Below, in pieces: positions 36,605 through 44,438 of a DNA stretch of 64,000 bases. The stretch is from Litoreibacter arenae DSM 19593 (GTDB lineage: Bacteria > Pseudomonadota > Alphaproteobacteria > Rhodobacterales > Rhodobacteraceae): assembly GCF_000442275.2 (NCBI RefSeq), contig NZ_KE557314.1, positions 339,084 through 403,083 of the forward strand, in the 5' to 3' direction. The notes beneath the pieces were generated by a model. That model was not told the origin of the DNA, ran no database searches, and saw nothing but the letters and a program-made list of their open reading frames with translations. Both the position numbers and the translations under genes were made by a program. Within the stretch, counting starts at the first letter, position 1, and every line of letters starts with the position of its first letter.

Positions 36605-36694
36605 TGGATTGATCCTGATCTTCTTAGCTATTCGGCTTTTTTTGGGAAGGTCCGGCGCTGGCACAACTGAGCGGCACGCACCGGAAAGGCACGC
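36605..36694 (-). promoter_or_regulatory. Candidate leuA attenuator
   Basis: Between the leader-peptide stop and leuA, two mutually exclusive pairings can form. One joins 36692-36698 with 36667-36673 (7 bp). The other joins 36678-36685 with 36651-36658 (8 bp with one G-U). The second stem is not followed by a clear T run, so it may act as a non-canonical terminator or by hiding the leuA start region. Confidence 0.5.
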
Positions 36695-36736
36695 TCAGCG
36701 CAGGCTAAGAAGTAGGCTATGTGCGTATATGCTCAT
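36695..36736 (-). CDS. leuL: leuA leader peptide
   Basis: The ATG at 36736 opens the 13-residue peptide MSIYAHSLLLSLR. Four of its residues are Leu, three in a row, using CTA, CTT and CTT, which are uncommon in this GC-rich genome. This is the classic design of a ribosome-stalling leader. A -10-like TATAGT on the minus strand lies only about 8 bases before the ATG, so the transcript may be leaderless or nearly so, as known for some alphaproteobacterial amino-acid leaders. The reading is strong; regulation is inferred. Confidence 0.72.
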   Translation of the reverse strand: MSIYAHSLLLSLR

Positions 36737-36776
36737 GAAACCGGACTATAATCGCGCGGACAGAAATTAAAAGAGG

Positions 36777-37529
36777 CTAATTGCAGGCGGGCGTGCCTTC
36801 GTCTGGTGGCGGCGCGCCGGTGCCGTCCGACGCCGCATAGTCGAACTGTGCGATCATGTCGCCGGTGTCGAACGCCACGTATAGCGTGCGGCTGTCATCC
36901 GCCAGCGCAAGGCCTTCCGGGTCTGTCGCAATTGCGCTTATGTCGTAAAGCGCAATAAGCGCACCCTGCGCCGTGAACTCGAAAATCGCGTTCAGCCCCT
37001 GACTGTCATCAGCCGCCAGAATACTGCCAGAGACCAGATCCGTCACGATCCCCTGCGGCTCGCGCATCTGCGGGTTAAGCGCCATCCCCTCGATCCGCCG
37101 CAACATGGTGCCATCGCTCCGCAAAGCCACCAGCGCCGAGGGGTTGTCGTCGGCAACCCAGACCAGCCCGGCCTTCTGGTCGATATGTAGCCCGTCGCTG
37201 TCACGCACCAACGGGTTAAGCTGGAACGGCGCAGACAGAACGGAGCCATCGCGCCCAAGCGCGATAAAGCTCCCCGCGCCGTCGGTCGCCAGCAACTGCT
37301 CGCCATTGATCGCCACGTCATCGACCCGCATCGGCACTGGGTATGTGGCTTGCAAATCCCCTGCGAGGTCAACGAAGCTCAGATACGTTTCTTCATGCGC
37401 GACCCACAGCCCGCAGCGTCGCCCGTCAAAGGCCAGCCCCGTTGGGCCTTCAATGGCGAAGCTCGACTGGAAAGTCAGCCCGGCGATGGCTTGGGTTGTG
37501 GTCAGCAAAAGGGCAAGAAGCGAACGCAT
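36777..37529 (-). CDS. Secreted beta-propeller-like protein (SdiA-regulated/NHL-like)
   Basis: This 250-residue protein has a signal peptide (MRSLLALLLTTTQAIAG) and repeated blade-like units with GLAFDGRRCGLWVAHE, GLHIDQKAGLVWVADD and GLALADDSRTLYVAFD. These are spaced as in six-bladed propellers of the SdiA-regulated or esterase-like phytase type. It is probably periplasmic. No catalytic residues can be named. Two Cys, one in the mature N-terminal part and one near the C-terminus, may form a disulfide. It is divergent from the SDR gene. Confidence 0.6.
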   Translation of the reverse strand: MRSLLALLLTTTQAIAGLTFQSSFAIEGPTGLAFDGRRCGLWVAHEETYLSFVDLAGDLQATYPVPMRVDDVAINGEQLLATDGAGSFIALGRDGSVLSAPFQLNPLVRDSDGLHIDQKAGLVWVADDNPSALVALRSDGTMLRRIEGMALNPQMREPQGIVTDLVSGSILAADDSQGLNAIFEFTAQGALIALYDISAIATDPEGLALADDSRTLYVAFDTGDMIAQFDYAASDGTGAPPPDEGTPACN

Positions 37530-37599
37530 GGCGCATCTTACCGCGCCGCGCGTATCGGGCAAGGTTTGACCTTTCAGCGGCCCCGCTTACGTTTGCCTC

Positions 37600-38265
37600 A
37601 TGACACGCACACTTATCATCGGCGCGTCGGGCGGCATCGGCTCGGCCCTGACGCAAGCAGCACAAAAGCGCGGCCACGACGTGACCGGCTTGTCGCGCAG
37701 CGCAGACGGTTTGGACGTTACCGACGAGACCTCCATTGAGCGGGCCTTTAGCACCCTGTCAGGCGAGTTTGACAAGATTATCTGCGCCACCGGAGCACTG
37801 GTGATCGACGGCCATGAGCCGGAGAAATCCATCGACGCGCTGACCTCGGACGGCCTGACCTTACAATTCCGCACCAACGCCATGGGTCCGGCGCTTGTGT
37901 TGAAACACGCTCTGCCCTTCCTGCCCAGAGACCACCCGGCCACGTTTGCCGCCCTGTCGGCACGGGTCGGCTCCGTCGGCGACAACCGGATCGGCGGCTG
38001 GCACAGCTACCGCGCCGCCAAGGCCGCGTTGAACCAGCTGATCCATGGCGCGTCCATCGAGCTGGCCCGCACCCACAAACAAGCCACCTGCGTCTGCCTG
38101 CATCCGGGCACGGTGGAAACCGATTTCACCGCCAAATACGCAAGCCGCCACAAGACGGTCCCCGCATCGCAGGCCGCAGAAAACCTGCTGAACGTGCTCG
38201 ACGGCCTGACGCCCGCCGACAGCGGCAAGTTCTTCGACTATTCCGGCACGCAGGTGCCGTGGTGA
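37600..38265 (+). CDS. Short-chain dehydrogenase/reductase
   Basis: This 221-residue SDR has LIIGASGGIGSALTQ (T/S-G-x3-G-x-G cofactor site), a FAALSARVGS serine region and the YRAAKAALN (Y-x3-K) catalytic motif. It ends with LHPGTVETDF. It is a classical NAD(P)H-dependent oxidoreductase of unknown substrate. It overlaps the photolyase gene by 7 bases, so the pair is probably one transcript. Confidence 0.88.
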   Translation: MTRTLIIGASGGIGSALTQAAQKRGHDVTGLSRSADGLDVTDETSIERAFSTLSGEFDKIICATGALVIDGHEPEKSIDALTSDGLTLQFRTNAMGPALVLKHALPFLPRDHPATFAALSARVGSVGDNRIGGWHSYRAAKAALNQLIHGASIELARTHKQATCVCLHPGTVETDFTAKYASRHKTVPASQAAENLLNVLDGLTPADSGKFFDYSGTQVPW

Positions 38266-39788
38266 CACGCCTTGTTCTGGTCTTGGGCGACCAGCTGTCG
38301 CCCAACCTGTCCGCGCTGCAAAAAGCCGACAAAGACACCGACATCATTGTCATGGCCGAGGTCGCGGACGAGGCATCCTACGTCCCGCACCACCCCAAGA
38401 AGATCGCTTTTATCTTCGCCGCGATGCGCAAATTTGCGGACGCCCTGCGCGACGATGGCTGGCAGGTCGACTACACGAAACTCGACGATCCCGAAAATTC
38501 CGGCTCCATCACCGGCGAATTGCTGCGTCGCGCCGAGCAGCATGACGCCAGCGGAGTCATCGCCACCGAGCCGGGGGAATGGCGTCTGATCGAGGCGCTG
38601 CAAGACATGCCGCTGAAACTGCACATGATCGCCGACACCCGTTTCATCGCATCCCACAAGGAATTCGAGGACTGGGCGGAGGGCCGCAAAGAGTTGCGGA
38701 TGGAGTGGTTCTACCGCGACATGCGCCGCAAGACGGGCCTGCTGATGGACGGTGATAAACCGGTCGAGGGCAAGTGGAATTTCGACCACGACAACCGCAA
38801 GCCCGCCCCCGACGATGTCGACTTCAACGGCCCGATGCAGTTCACGCCCGACGAGACGGTCGAAGAAGTCCTTGATCTGGTCGAACAGCGCTTTGGCGAC
38901 AATTTCGGCACCCTCCGCCCGTTCTGGTTCGCAACCGACACCGGACAGGCACGGCGACAGCTGACACATTGGGTCAAACACGCCCTACCCAAATTCGGCG
39001 ACTTTCAGGACGCGATGTTGAATGACAACCGGTTCCTGTATCACTCGATCATCAGCTTCTATATTAACGCAGGCCTTCTGGACCCGTTGGAAGTGTGTGA
39101 ACAAGTCGAGCAGGCCTACAAGGACGGCCACGCGCCCATCAACGCCGCCGAGGGCTTCATTCGCCAGATCATCGGCTGGCGCGAATACATGCGCGGGATC
39201 TATTTCCTCGAAGGCCCCGACTACACCTCGCGCAATGTGCTGGGCCATGAGCGCGCCTTGCCATCCTTCTTCTGGGACGCCGACACGCGTATGAACTGCG
39301 TCTCCAAAACCGTCGCCCAGACCCGCGACGAGGCCTATGCCCACCACATCCAGCGCCTGATGGTTACAGGCAACTTCGCGCTGCTGGCAGGCATCGACCC
39401 GCACGAGGTCCATGAATGGTATCTGGCGGTGTATGCCGACGCCTATGAATGGGTGGAGGCCCCGAACGTCATCGGGATGAGTCAGTTTGCCGATGGCGGT
39501 ATCGTCGGCTCCAAACCTTATGTGTCGTCGGGGTCTTATATCGACCGCATGTCCGACTACTGCAAACACTGCGATTATAAGGTGAAGGACAAAACGGGGC
39601 CGGATGCCTGCCCGTTCAACCTGCTCTACTGGGATTTTCTGATGCGCCACCGCGACCGGTTCTCGGACAACCCGCGTATGGGCAACATGTACCGGACGTG
39701 GGACCGCATGGACGAGGCGCGGCGCGAAACGGTGTTGGAGGATGCCAAGACGCTGCTATCGCGGCTGGACGCGGGCGAATCTGTCTGA
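38259..39788 (+). CDS. phrB: Fe-S bacterial cryptochrome / (6-4) photolyase
   Basis: This 509-residue protein begins TRLVLVLGDQLSPN, the N-terminus of the FeS-BCP group (PhrB, CryB). It has the FAD-binding GWREYMRGIYF and C-terminal cysteines in DYCKHCDYK and DACPFN plus an earlier Cys in MNCVSK. Together these are the four ligands of the [4Fe-4S] cluster. It repairs (6-4) photoproducts with light or acts as a cryptochrome. Start is GTG at 38259 or 38262, overlapping the SDR stop. Confidence 0.92.
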   Translation: MVTRLVLVLGDQLSPNLSALQKADKDTDIIVMAEVADEASYVPHHPKKIAFIFAAMRKFADALRDDGWQVDYTKLDDPENSGSITGELLRRAEQHDASGVIATEPGEWRLIEALQDMPLKLHMIADTRFIASHKEFEDWAEGRKELRMEWFYRDMRRKTGLLMDGDKPVEGKWNFDHDNRKPAPDDVDFNGPMQFTPDETVEEVLDLVEQRFGDNFGTLRPFWFATDTGQARRQLTHWVKHALPKFGDFQDAMLNDNRFLYHSIISFYINAGLLDPLEVCEQVEQAYKDGHAPINAAEGFIRQIIGWREYMRGIYFLEGPDYTSRNVLGHERALPSFFWDADTRMNCVSKTVAQTRDEAYAHHIQRLMVTGNFALLAGIDPHEVHEWYLAVYADAYEWVEAPNVIGMSQFADGGIVGSKPYVSSGSYIDRMSDYCKHCDYKVKDKTGPDACPFNLLYWDFLMRHRDRFSDNPRMGNMYRTWDRMDEARRETVLEDAKTLLSRLDAGESV

Positions 39789-40016
39789 AATGAGGCAATT
39801 CTTTGTTAACGAAGGGTGCAAATTCTGGCGATTTGACACCGAAGCATCGCAAGGAAACACGGAAAATTCACTATAAGATGCTGAATTTAAATAATTTTTA
39901 ACATTAACCGAAGATGAACGCCAGGTTCTCAATTGGTTCAACAACAATAAGGCATAACCAACAGCATGGAAGGCCAGCCAAGACGGCCTAACGTAGTTGA
40001 GACCAAGGATAACGCC

Positions 40017-40208
40017 ATGACCGGATCACTTGCCGAGAAAGCCCGCGCCCGACGCATCGTAGCCCTCCAGGCGATGCTGGCCAGCCGCAATAGTGTTACC
40101 CCGAAAACTGTACCCCTCTGCAAACCGAAAGCCTGCCGCTTTCCGCCCGTCGAAAAGGTGCTTGCGGCACTTGCATCTCAGGATTCTCTGCGCCTGATGG
40201 CTGCCTGA
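40017..40208 (+). CDS. Small hypothetical protein
   Basis: This possible 63-residue basic protein (MTGSLAEKARARRIVALQAM, ends LRLMAA) has a reasonable upstream AAGGATAA ribosome site. A rho-independent terminator follows 53 bases after its stop, so a transcript is likely. An in-frame ATG at 39966 would give 80 residues. I recognise no family. The upstream region 39789-40016 is AT-rich and promoter-like and has no other gene. Confidence 0.45.
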   Translation: MTGSLAEKARARRIVALQAMLASRNSVTPKTVPLCKPKACRFPPVEKVLAALASQDSLRLMAA

Positions 40209-40261
40209 GAGACACTCGAAGGAAAACGTATCCCTCCAGATTGAACGTATCCCTCCGAATG

Positions 40262-40294
40262 AAAAAGGCCGCCTCCTCTGGGCGGTCTTTTTTC
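40262..40294 (+). terminator. Rho-independent terminator
   Basis: The stem GGCCGCC/GGCGGTC (40267-40273 with 40281-40287, one G-T wobble) is flanked by A5 and followed by a T run. It ends the small-protein transcript. Confidence 0.85.
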
Positions 40295-40358
40295 GTAAGG
40301 GTGCAAGAATTTTGGCGAAGGACCGGGCTATTCATCCTCCGTTCATATTCGCTCTGCT

Positions 40359-40739
40359 ATGAGTCGTGTCATGTTCAAAAGTATCCTGTTACTCGGCGCA
40401 CTCGCCATCGGTTTTACCACACCATCCATCGCGTCCTCTGCGCGTGAAATGGGGCAGTCCGAGCTTCGCCAGATTGCCAGTTCCGGCGGCACCGTCAGTA
40501 TCAAGGCTATGTTGAGTTCAGTTTCCAAATCCCTCCACGCCCAGGTCGTCGAGGCACGTGCCTTCGACGCCGGCGGCGTCTACTACCGCTTCGTTCTGAA
40601 ACAGGACGATGGCAAGCTGGTGAGCGTCATTCTGGACGCTCAGACAGGCCTCCGGGTGCCCTCCAAGTCGCCCATAGCCCGTCAAGTCGCAGCAGCAGCG
40701 TCCCCGCGCACCAACACAGGGTCATCCGGCACGGAATAG
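40359..40739 (+). CDS. Periplasmic PepSY-like protein, FeuN-type
   Basis: This protein of about 122-126 residues has an N-terminal signal peptide (MFKSILLLGALAIGFTTPSIA; start 40359 or 40371). A single PepSY-like unit follows (VEARAFDAGGVYYRFVLKQD then VSVILDAQTG). It sits just upstream of a response regulator and histidine kinase of FeuPQ type. In rhizobia a small periplasmic protein (FeuN) next to feuPQ inhibits the kinase FeuQ. The same role here is inferred from order and predicted location. Confidence 0.7.
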   Translation: MSRVMFKSILLLGALAIGFTTPSIASSAREMGQSELRQIASSGGTVSIKAMLSSVSKSLHAQVVEARAFDAGGVYYRFVLKQDDGKLVSVILDAQTGLRVPSKSPIARQVAAAASPRTNTGSSGTE

Positions 40740-40793
40740 ATTTTCCACGCTTCGGCCACAAACACGCCTAAATCGGCTGATAATCCCACAAGC

Positions 40794-41453
40794 ATGAGAA
40801 TTTTGCTTGCAGAAGATGACGCGACCCTCGCGTCTCAGGTCAAAACCCTGCTCACCGCCGAAGGCCGCGTCGTAGACGTCGCCCATGACGGCGAGGAAGC
40901 GGGCTTCCTTGGCTCGACCGAGCCCTACGACATGATCATCCTCGACCTTGGCCTGCCGACGCGCGACGGCATATCCATCCTGAAGGAATGGCGCAGCGAG
41001 GGGCTGGACACGCCGGTCCTGATCCTGACCGCCCGTGATGGCTGGACCGACCGCGTCGACGGCCTCGACGCAGGCGCGGACGATTACATGACCAAACCGT
41101 TCCACATGCCGGAACTCGCCGCCCGCGTGCGCGCCATGCTGCGCCGCAAGTCCGGTCGCACAAATCCGCTGTTCGAAAAAGACGGCGTGGCCTTCGACAC
41201 ACGCAATGCCAAGGTGACGCTGGGCGGTGTTCCCGTCGATCTGACCTCGCAAGAGGTGGCCGTGCTATCCTACTTGATCCACAACGCGGGTCGCCTGATT
41301 TCGCGCACCGAACTCAGCGAACACATCTACGAATATGACTGCGACCGCGACAGCAACACCATCGCCGTCTTCATCACCCGCCTGCGCAAAAAACTCGGGC
41401 CCGATTTCATCCAGACCATTCGCGGGCGCGGCTACATGGTGGACGCAGCCTGA
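40794..41453 (+). CDS. OmpR-type response regulator, FeuP-like
   Basis: This 219-residue protein has a receiver domain (phosphoacceptor Asp in MIILDLGLPTRDG, Thr in LILTARD, Lys in MTKPFH). The C-terminal winged helix has LISRTELSEHIYEYD and ITRLRKKLG. It overlaps the kinase gene by one base. It regulates transcription after phosphorylation by the adjacent kinase. Resemblance to FeuP/PhoP suggests an envelope, metal or osmotic signal; targets are not visible. Confidence 0.92.
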   Translation: MRILLAEDDATLASQVKTLLTAEGRVVDVAHDGEEAGFLGSTEPYDMIILDLGLPTRDGISILKEWRSEGLDTPVLILTARDGWTDRVDGLDAGADDYMTKPFHMPELAARVRAMLRRKSGRTNPLFEKDGVAFDTRNAKVTLGGVPVDLTSQEVAVLSYLIHNAGRLISRTELSEHIYEYDCDRDSNTIAVFITRLRKKLGPDFIQTIRGRGYMVDAA

Positions 41454-42814
41454 TGTTGTCCCTGCGCCGCAGGGCCATGATCGGCGGTGCACTATCCGCC
41501 ATGGCATCCATTCTGGTGGGTGCTTTCGTGCTTCTCAGTTCGATCGAGAACAATGTGCTGGACCGGTTCGACCGCGCCTTGGCTGATCGTCACTCGCAAC
41601 TTGTCGTCGCCCTCGCCGGCACCTCGGACGACCCCACGCAGCTGGCCGACCGCGTCTACGATCCCGCATACACGACGCCATATTCTGGTCGCTACTGGCA
41701 GGTCACCGGCCCGGACGGGCGCATTTACACGTCCAGTTCCTTGTTTGACGCGACGCTGAAAGTGCCGTCGCATAGCCCGACAAGTCTGTCCTTACGCTCC
41801 ATCGCTGGCCCTGACGGCGCACCAATCCGCACCATCTATCAGCGGATCACGCTCGAAGATGGCAGCGTCTGGGGTGTCAGCGTCGCCGAGAGCCTCGCCT
41901 CCCTGACGGCGGAGCGGCAGCAAACGCGCCGGTCCCTGCTGCTGGTCTTCGTGCTGGTGGGACTCCTTGGCCTTGCGGGTGCATTTTTGCAAACGACGAC
42001 GATCCTGCACCCTCTCGACAAATTGCGCCGTGATGTCGCCAAGCGATGGGAGCAGGACGAGAACCTGACCACCACCGACTACCCCGAAGAAGTTGCCCCG
42101 CTGGTGGACGACATCAACGAATTGCTGACGCGCAACCGCGACATCATCGCCCGGGCACGCAGGCAGGCTGCCGATCTGGCCCACGCGCTGAAGACCCCAA
42201 CGGCGATCCTGCGCAACGAGTTGGCGCTGCTCGACGCGCAAAACCACGACATGACGGCATCCCTTGAAGCGCTCGACCGCGTCGATGCGCAGCTTGGCCG
42301 TTCACTGGCCCGCATGCGCGCTGCCAACAGCGGAGCCGCCGCAAATATCCGCACTGACCTGTCGAATTCCGTCGATCGCTTCACACGGCTGTTCAGTTCG
42401 ATGGCCGCGCGCGATGGCAAATCCATGACCACCAATTGCGCGCCCGAACTCAGCATCCGGATGGACCAGCAGGACATCGAAGAGGTCATCGGCAACCTGC
42501 TCGACAACGCGCTCAAGTGGTGTGACGCACGAATTTCCCTTAAGGCGCGGCAATGCGAAGGCGGCGTGGAAATCCTGATCGAGGATGACGGCCCCGGCAT
42601 CCCCGAAGGCCGCGAGCGCGAGGCCCTGGCGTCAGGCGGCCGTCTCGACAGCTCCAAACCCGGAACCGGCCTTGGCCTTGCCATCGCCATCGACCTGTTG
42701 CAGGCCTATGGCGCGGATCTGGCGCTGGAAAAATCAGTAGATCTTGGCGGTCTTGCCGTGCGCATCTTCATCCCGGGAAAGACCCGCGCCGTGACGCTTC
42801 CGAAAGCCGCCTAG
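41453..42814 (+). CDS. Sensor histidine kinase, FeuQ-like
   Basis: This 453-residue kinase has two membrane helices (about residues 12-30 and 161-182) enclosing a periplasmic sensor. A HAMP-like linker and DLAHALKTPTAIL (phosphoacceptor His) follow. The ATPase has N-box GNLLDNALKW, G1 EDDGPGIP and G2 GTGLGLAIA. It pairs with the preceding regulator. Its stop codon TAG shares the palindrome CTAG with the stop of the convergent MORN gene. Confidence 0.92.
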   Translation: MLSLRRRAMIGGALSAMASILVGAFVLLSSIENNVLDRFDRALADRHSQLVVALAGTSDDPTQLADRVYDPAYTTPYSGRYWQVTGPDGRIYTSSSLFDATLKVPSHSPTSLSLRSIAGPDGAPIRTIYQRITLEDGSVWGVSVAESLASLTAERQQTRRSLLLVFVLVGLLGLAGAFLQTTTILHPLDKLRRDVAKRWEQDENLTTTDYPEEVAPLVDDINELLTRNRDIIARARRQAADLAHALKTPTAILRNELALLDAQNHDMTASLEALDRVDAQLGRSLARMRAANSGAAANIRTDLSNSVDRFTRLFSSMAARDGKSMTTNCAPELSIRMDQQDIEEVIGNLLDNALKWCDARISLKARQCEGGVEILIEDDGPGIPEGREREALASGGRLDSSKPGTGLGLAIAIDLLQAYGADLALEKSVDLGGLAVRIFIPGKTRAVTLPKAA

Positions 42815-44217
42815 TTGTCGGCCTCCGGTGTTTGGTCTGGCTGCACAAGCAGTCCGTCTTTCCATATACCGCTGGCAACCTCACCGTTGGCGTAGGTCAA
42901 AACGCCCCGGCCTTCCCGCTTTCCGGCGGCAAAACCGCCCTCGTAGACGTCGCCTGTCTCGTAGGTCGCAATGCCCTCGCCATGCATCTGCCCGTCCTTC
43001 CAGTCGCCAACATAGCTAAAGCCGTCCTCACTGGTCAGCGTACCTTTCCCCGACCGCTTGCCGTTCTCGAAGCCGCCCTCATAAACCATGCCGTTGGCAA
43101 AGGTTGTCTTGCCCTGTCCGTGCTTCTGGCCAGCGAGCCAGCCGCCCTCATACACCTTGCCGTCAGGAAAGGTCATTTTGCCCTGACCCTCATTGCGGGC
43201 ATTGCGAAATTCGCCCTCGTAGACGACGCCACTGGGATAGGTGGCCTTGCCGGACCCCTCGATCACGCCCCCGACCCAATCGCCTTCATAGCTTGACCCG
43301 TCCGTGTATGTGATCTTGCCACGGCCGTCGGCCAGATCCGCGCGAAGCTGCCCGACATAAACCGACCCGTCCGGATAGGTTACCTTGCCCTCACCCTCAA
43401 CACGCCCATCGACCCACTGGCCTTCATACTCGAACCCGTCCGCCCTTTTCGAGCGGCCCTGCCCGTGGCGCTGATCCGCCTTGAAGCCGCCTTCGTAGAA
43501 ATCACCACTGGCGTATTCCATCCGCCCCTGCCCATCCCGCGCGCCCGCTTTCAGCGTTCCGGTATAGGTGTCCCCGTTCGCGCTCCGCCGCACGCCTTCG
43601 CCTTCCATCTGGCCTGCCACCCAGCCGCCCTCATAGGTCAGACCGTCCGGCATCTCCAAACGGCCTTCGCCTTGCCGCATTCCTCCGGCCATCTCGCCAT
43701 CATACGTGGCACCATCAGGATAGGTGATTTTGCCACTGCCACCCTTGACCCCGGCAATCCACTGTCCTTCGTAGCGATAACCGTTCGGATTCACCATCAC
43801 GCCGGTGCCATGATGCTGTGCATTCAAAAATTCACCCTCATAGCGCACGCCGTTGGCGTAGACCGCGATCCCGCGACCGGTGATCTTGCTGTCGACCCAG
43901 TCGCCCTCATAGGTGCCGCCATCGGCAAAAATAATCTTGCCAAACCCGTCCGGTTTGCCGTCCTTGAACTGGCCCTCATAGAGCGACCCGTCAGGAAAGC
44001 GGGCCGTGCCTTGCCCGCTTATCTGGCCGTTCACCCAATTGCCGGAATACTCATAGCCGTTGGGCAACGTAAAAATACCTTGCCCGTGACGTTTTCCTTC
44101 CTTGAACGCGCCGGTATAGACGCCCCCGTCTTCATACTGCTTGGTACCGGTCTCCTGCGCGGCAACCGGCAGCGTGGCGAGGCCAAGGCAAAACAAGGAA
44201 ACGACGCTCAGGCGCAT
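42811..44217 (-). CDS. Secreted protein of 18 tandem MORN repeats
   Basis: This 468-residue protein has a signal peptide (MRLSVVSLFCLGLATLPVAA) and then 18 MORN repeats of exactly 23 residues each. They run from YTGAFKEGKRHGQG to YEGGFAAGKREGRG, with a partial 19th and a short acidic tail. MORN repeats build a long beta ribbon and often bind lipid or protein partners. Export to the periplasm is predicted. No enzyme domain is present. It is convergent with the FeuQ-like kinase, sharing the CTAG stop. Confidence 0.88.
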   Translation of the reverse strand: MRLSVVSLFCLGLATLPVAAQETGTKQYEDGGVYTGAFKEGKRHGQGIFTLPNGYEYSGNWVNGQISGQGTARFPDGSLYEGQFKDGKPDGFGKIIFADGGTYEGDWVDSKITGRGIAVYANGVRYEGEFLNAQHHGTGVMVNPNGYRYEGQWIAGVKGGSGKITYPDGATYDGEMAGGMRQGEGRLEMPDGLTYEGGWVAGQMEGEGVRRSANGDTYTGTLKAGARDGQGRMEYASGDFYEGGFKADQRHGQGRSKRADGFEYEGQWVDGRVEGEGKVTYPDGSVYVGQLRADLADGRGKITYTDGSSYEGDWVGGVIEGSGKATYPSGVVYEGEFRNARNEGQGKMTFPDGKVYEGGWLAGQKHGQGKTTFANGMVYEGGFENGKRSGKGTLTSEDGFSYVGDWKDGQMHGEGIATYETGDVYEGGFAAGKREGRGVLTYANGEVASGIWKDGLLVQPDQTPEADN

Positions 44218-44322
44218 GGGGAAAACTCCATCGGGTAAATTTCGCCAGAGCCTAGTTCAGCGCCCAGCCCCTGACAAGCGAGCCGCCCCCTCGACTTCTT
44301 TTTTCCCAAAATACCTCGGGGT

Positions 44323-44365
44323 TTGGGGCAGAGCCCCAATATATCATCATGTGCGCCGCAGGCGC
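44323..44365. repeat. Tandem GC hairpins upstream of nadE
   Basis: TTGGGGC-AGA-GCCCCAA (44323-44339) is followed by GCGCC-GCA-GGCGC (44353-44365), both with 3-base loops. The neighbouring block at 44300-44320, read on the minus strand (CCCCGAGGTATTTTGGGA), resembles the convergent-junction element. It lies in the 221-base gap between the MORN gene and nadE. Confidence 0.55.
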
Positions 44366-44438
44366 CCCTTTTGGCGCGCCCTCTTTCCCTCGCGCAAAGG
44401 TCTGCTAAATGTGGCCTGTTGACCGAAGGATATCCCCA

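Noticed and set aside
35174..36670. 498-residue frame antisense to leuA
   Set aside because: It is a shadow of leuA, whose motifs and start are clear.
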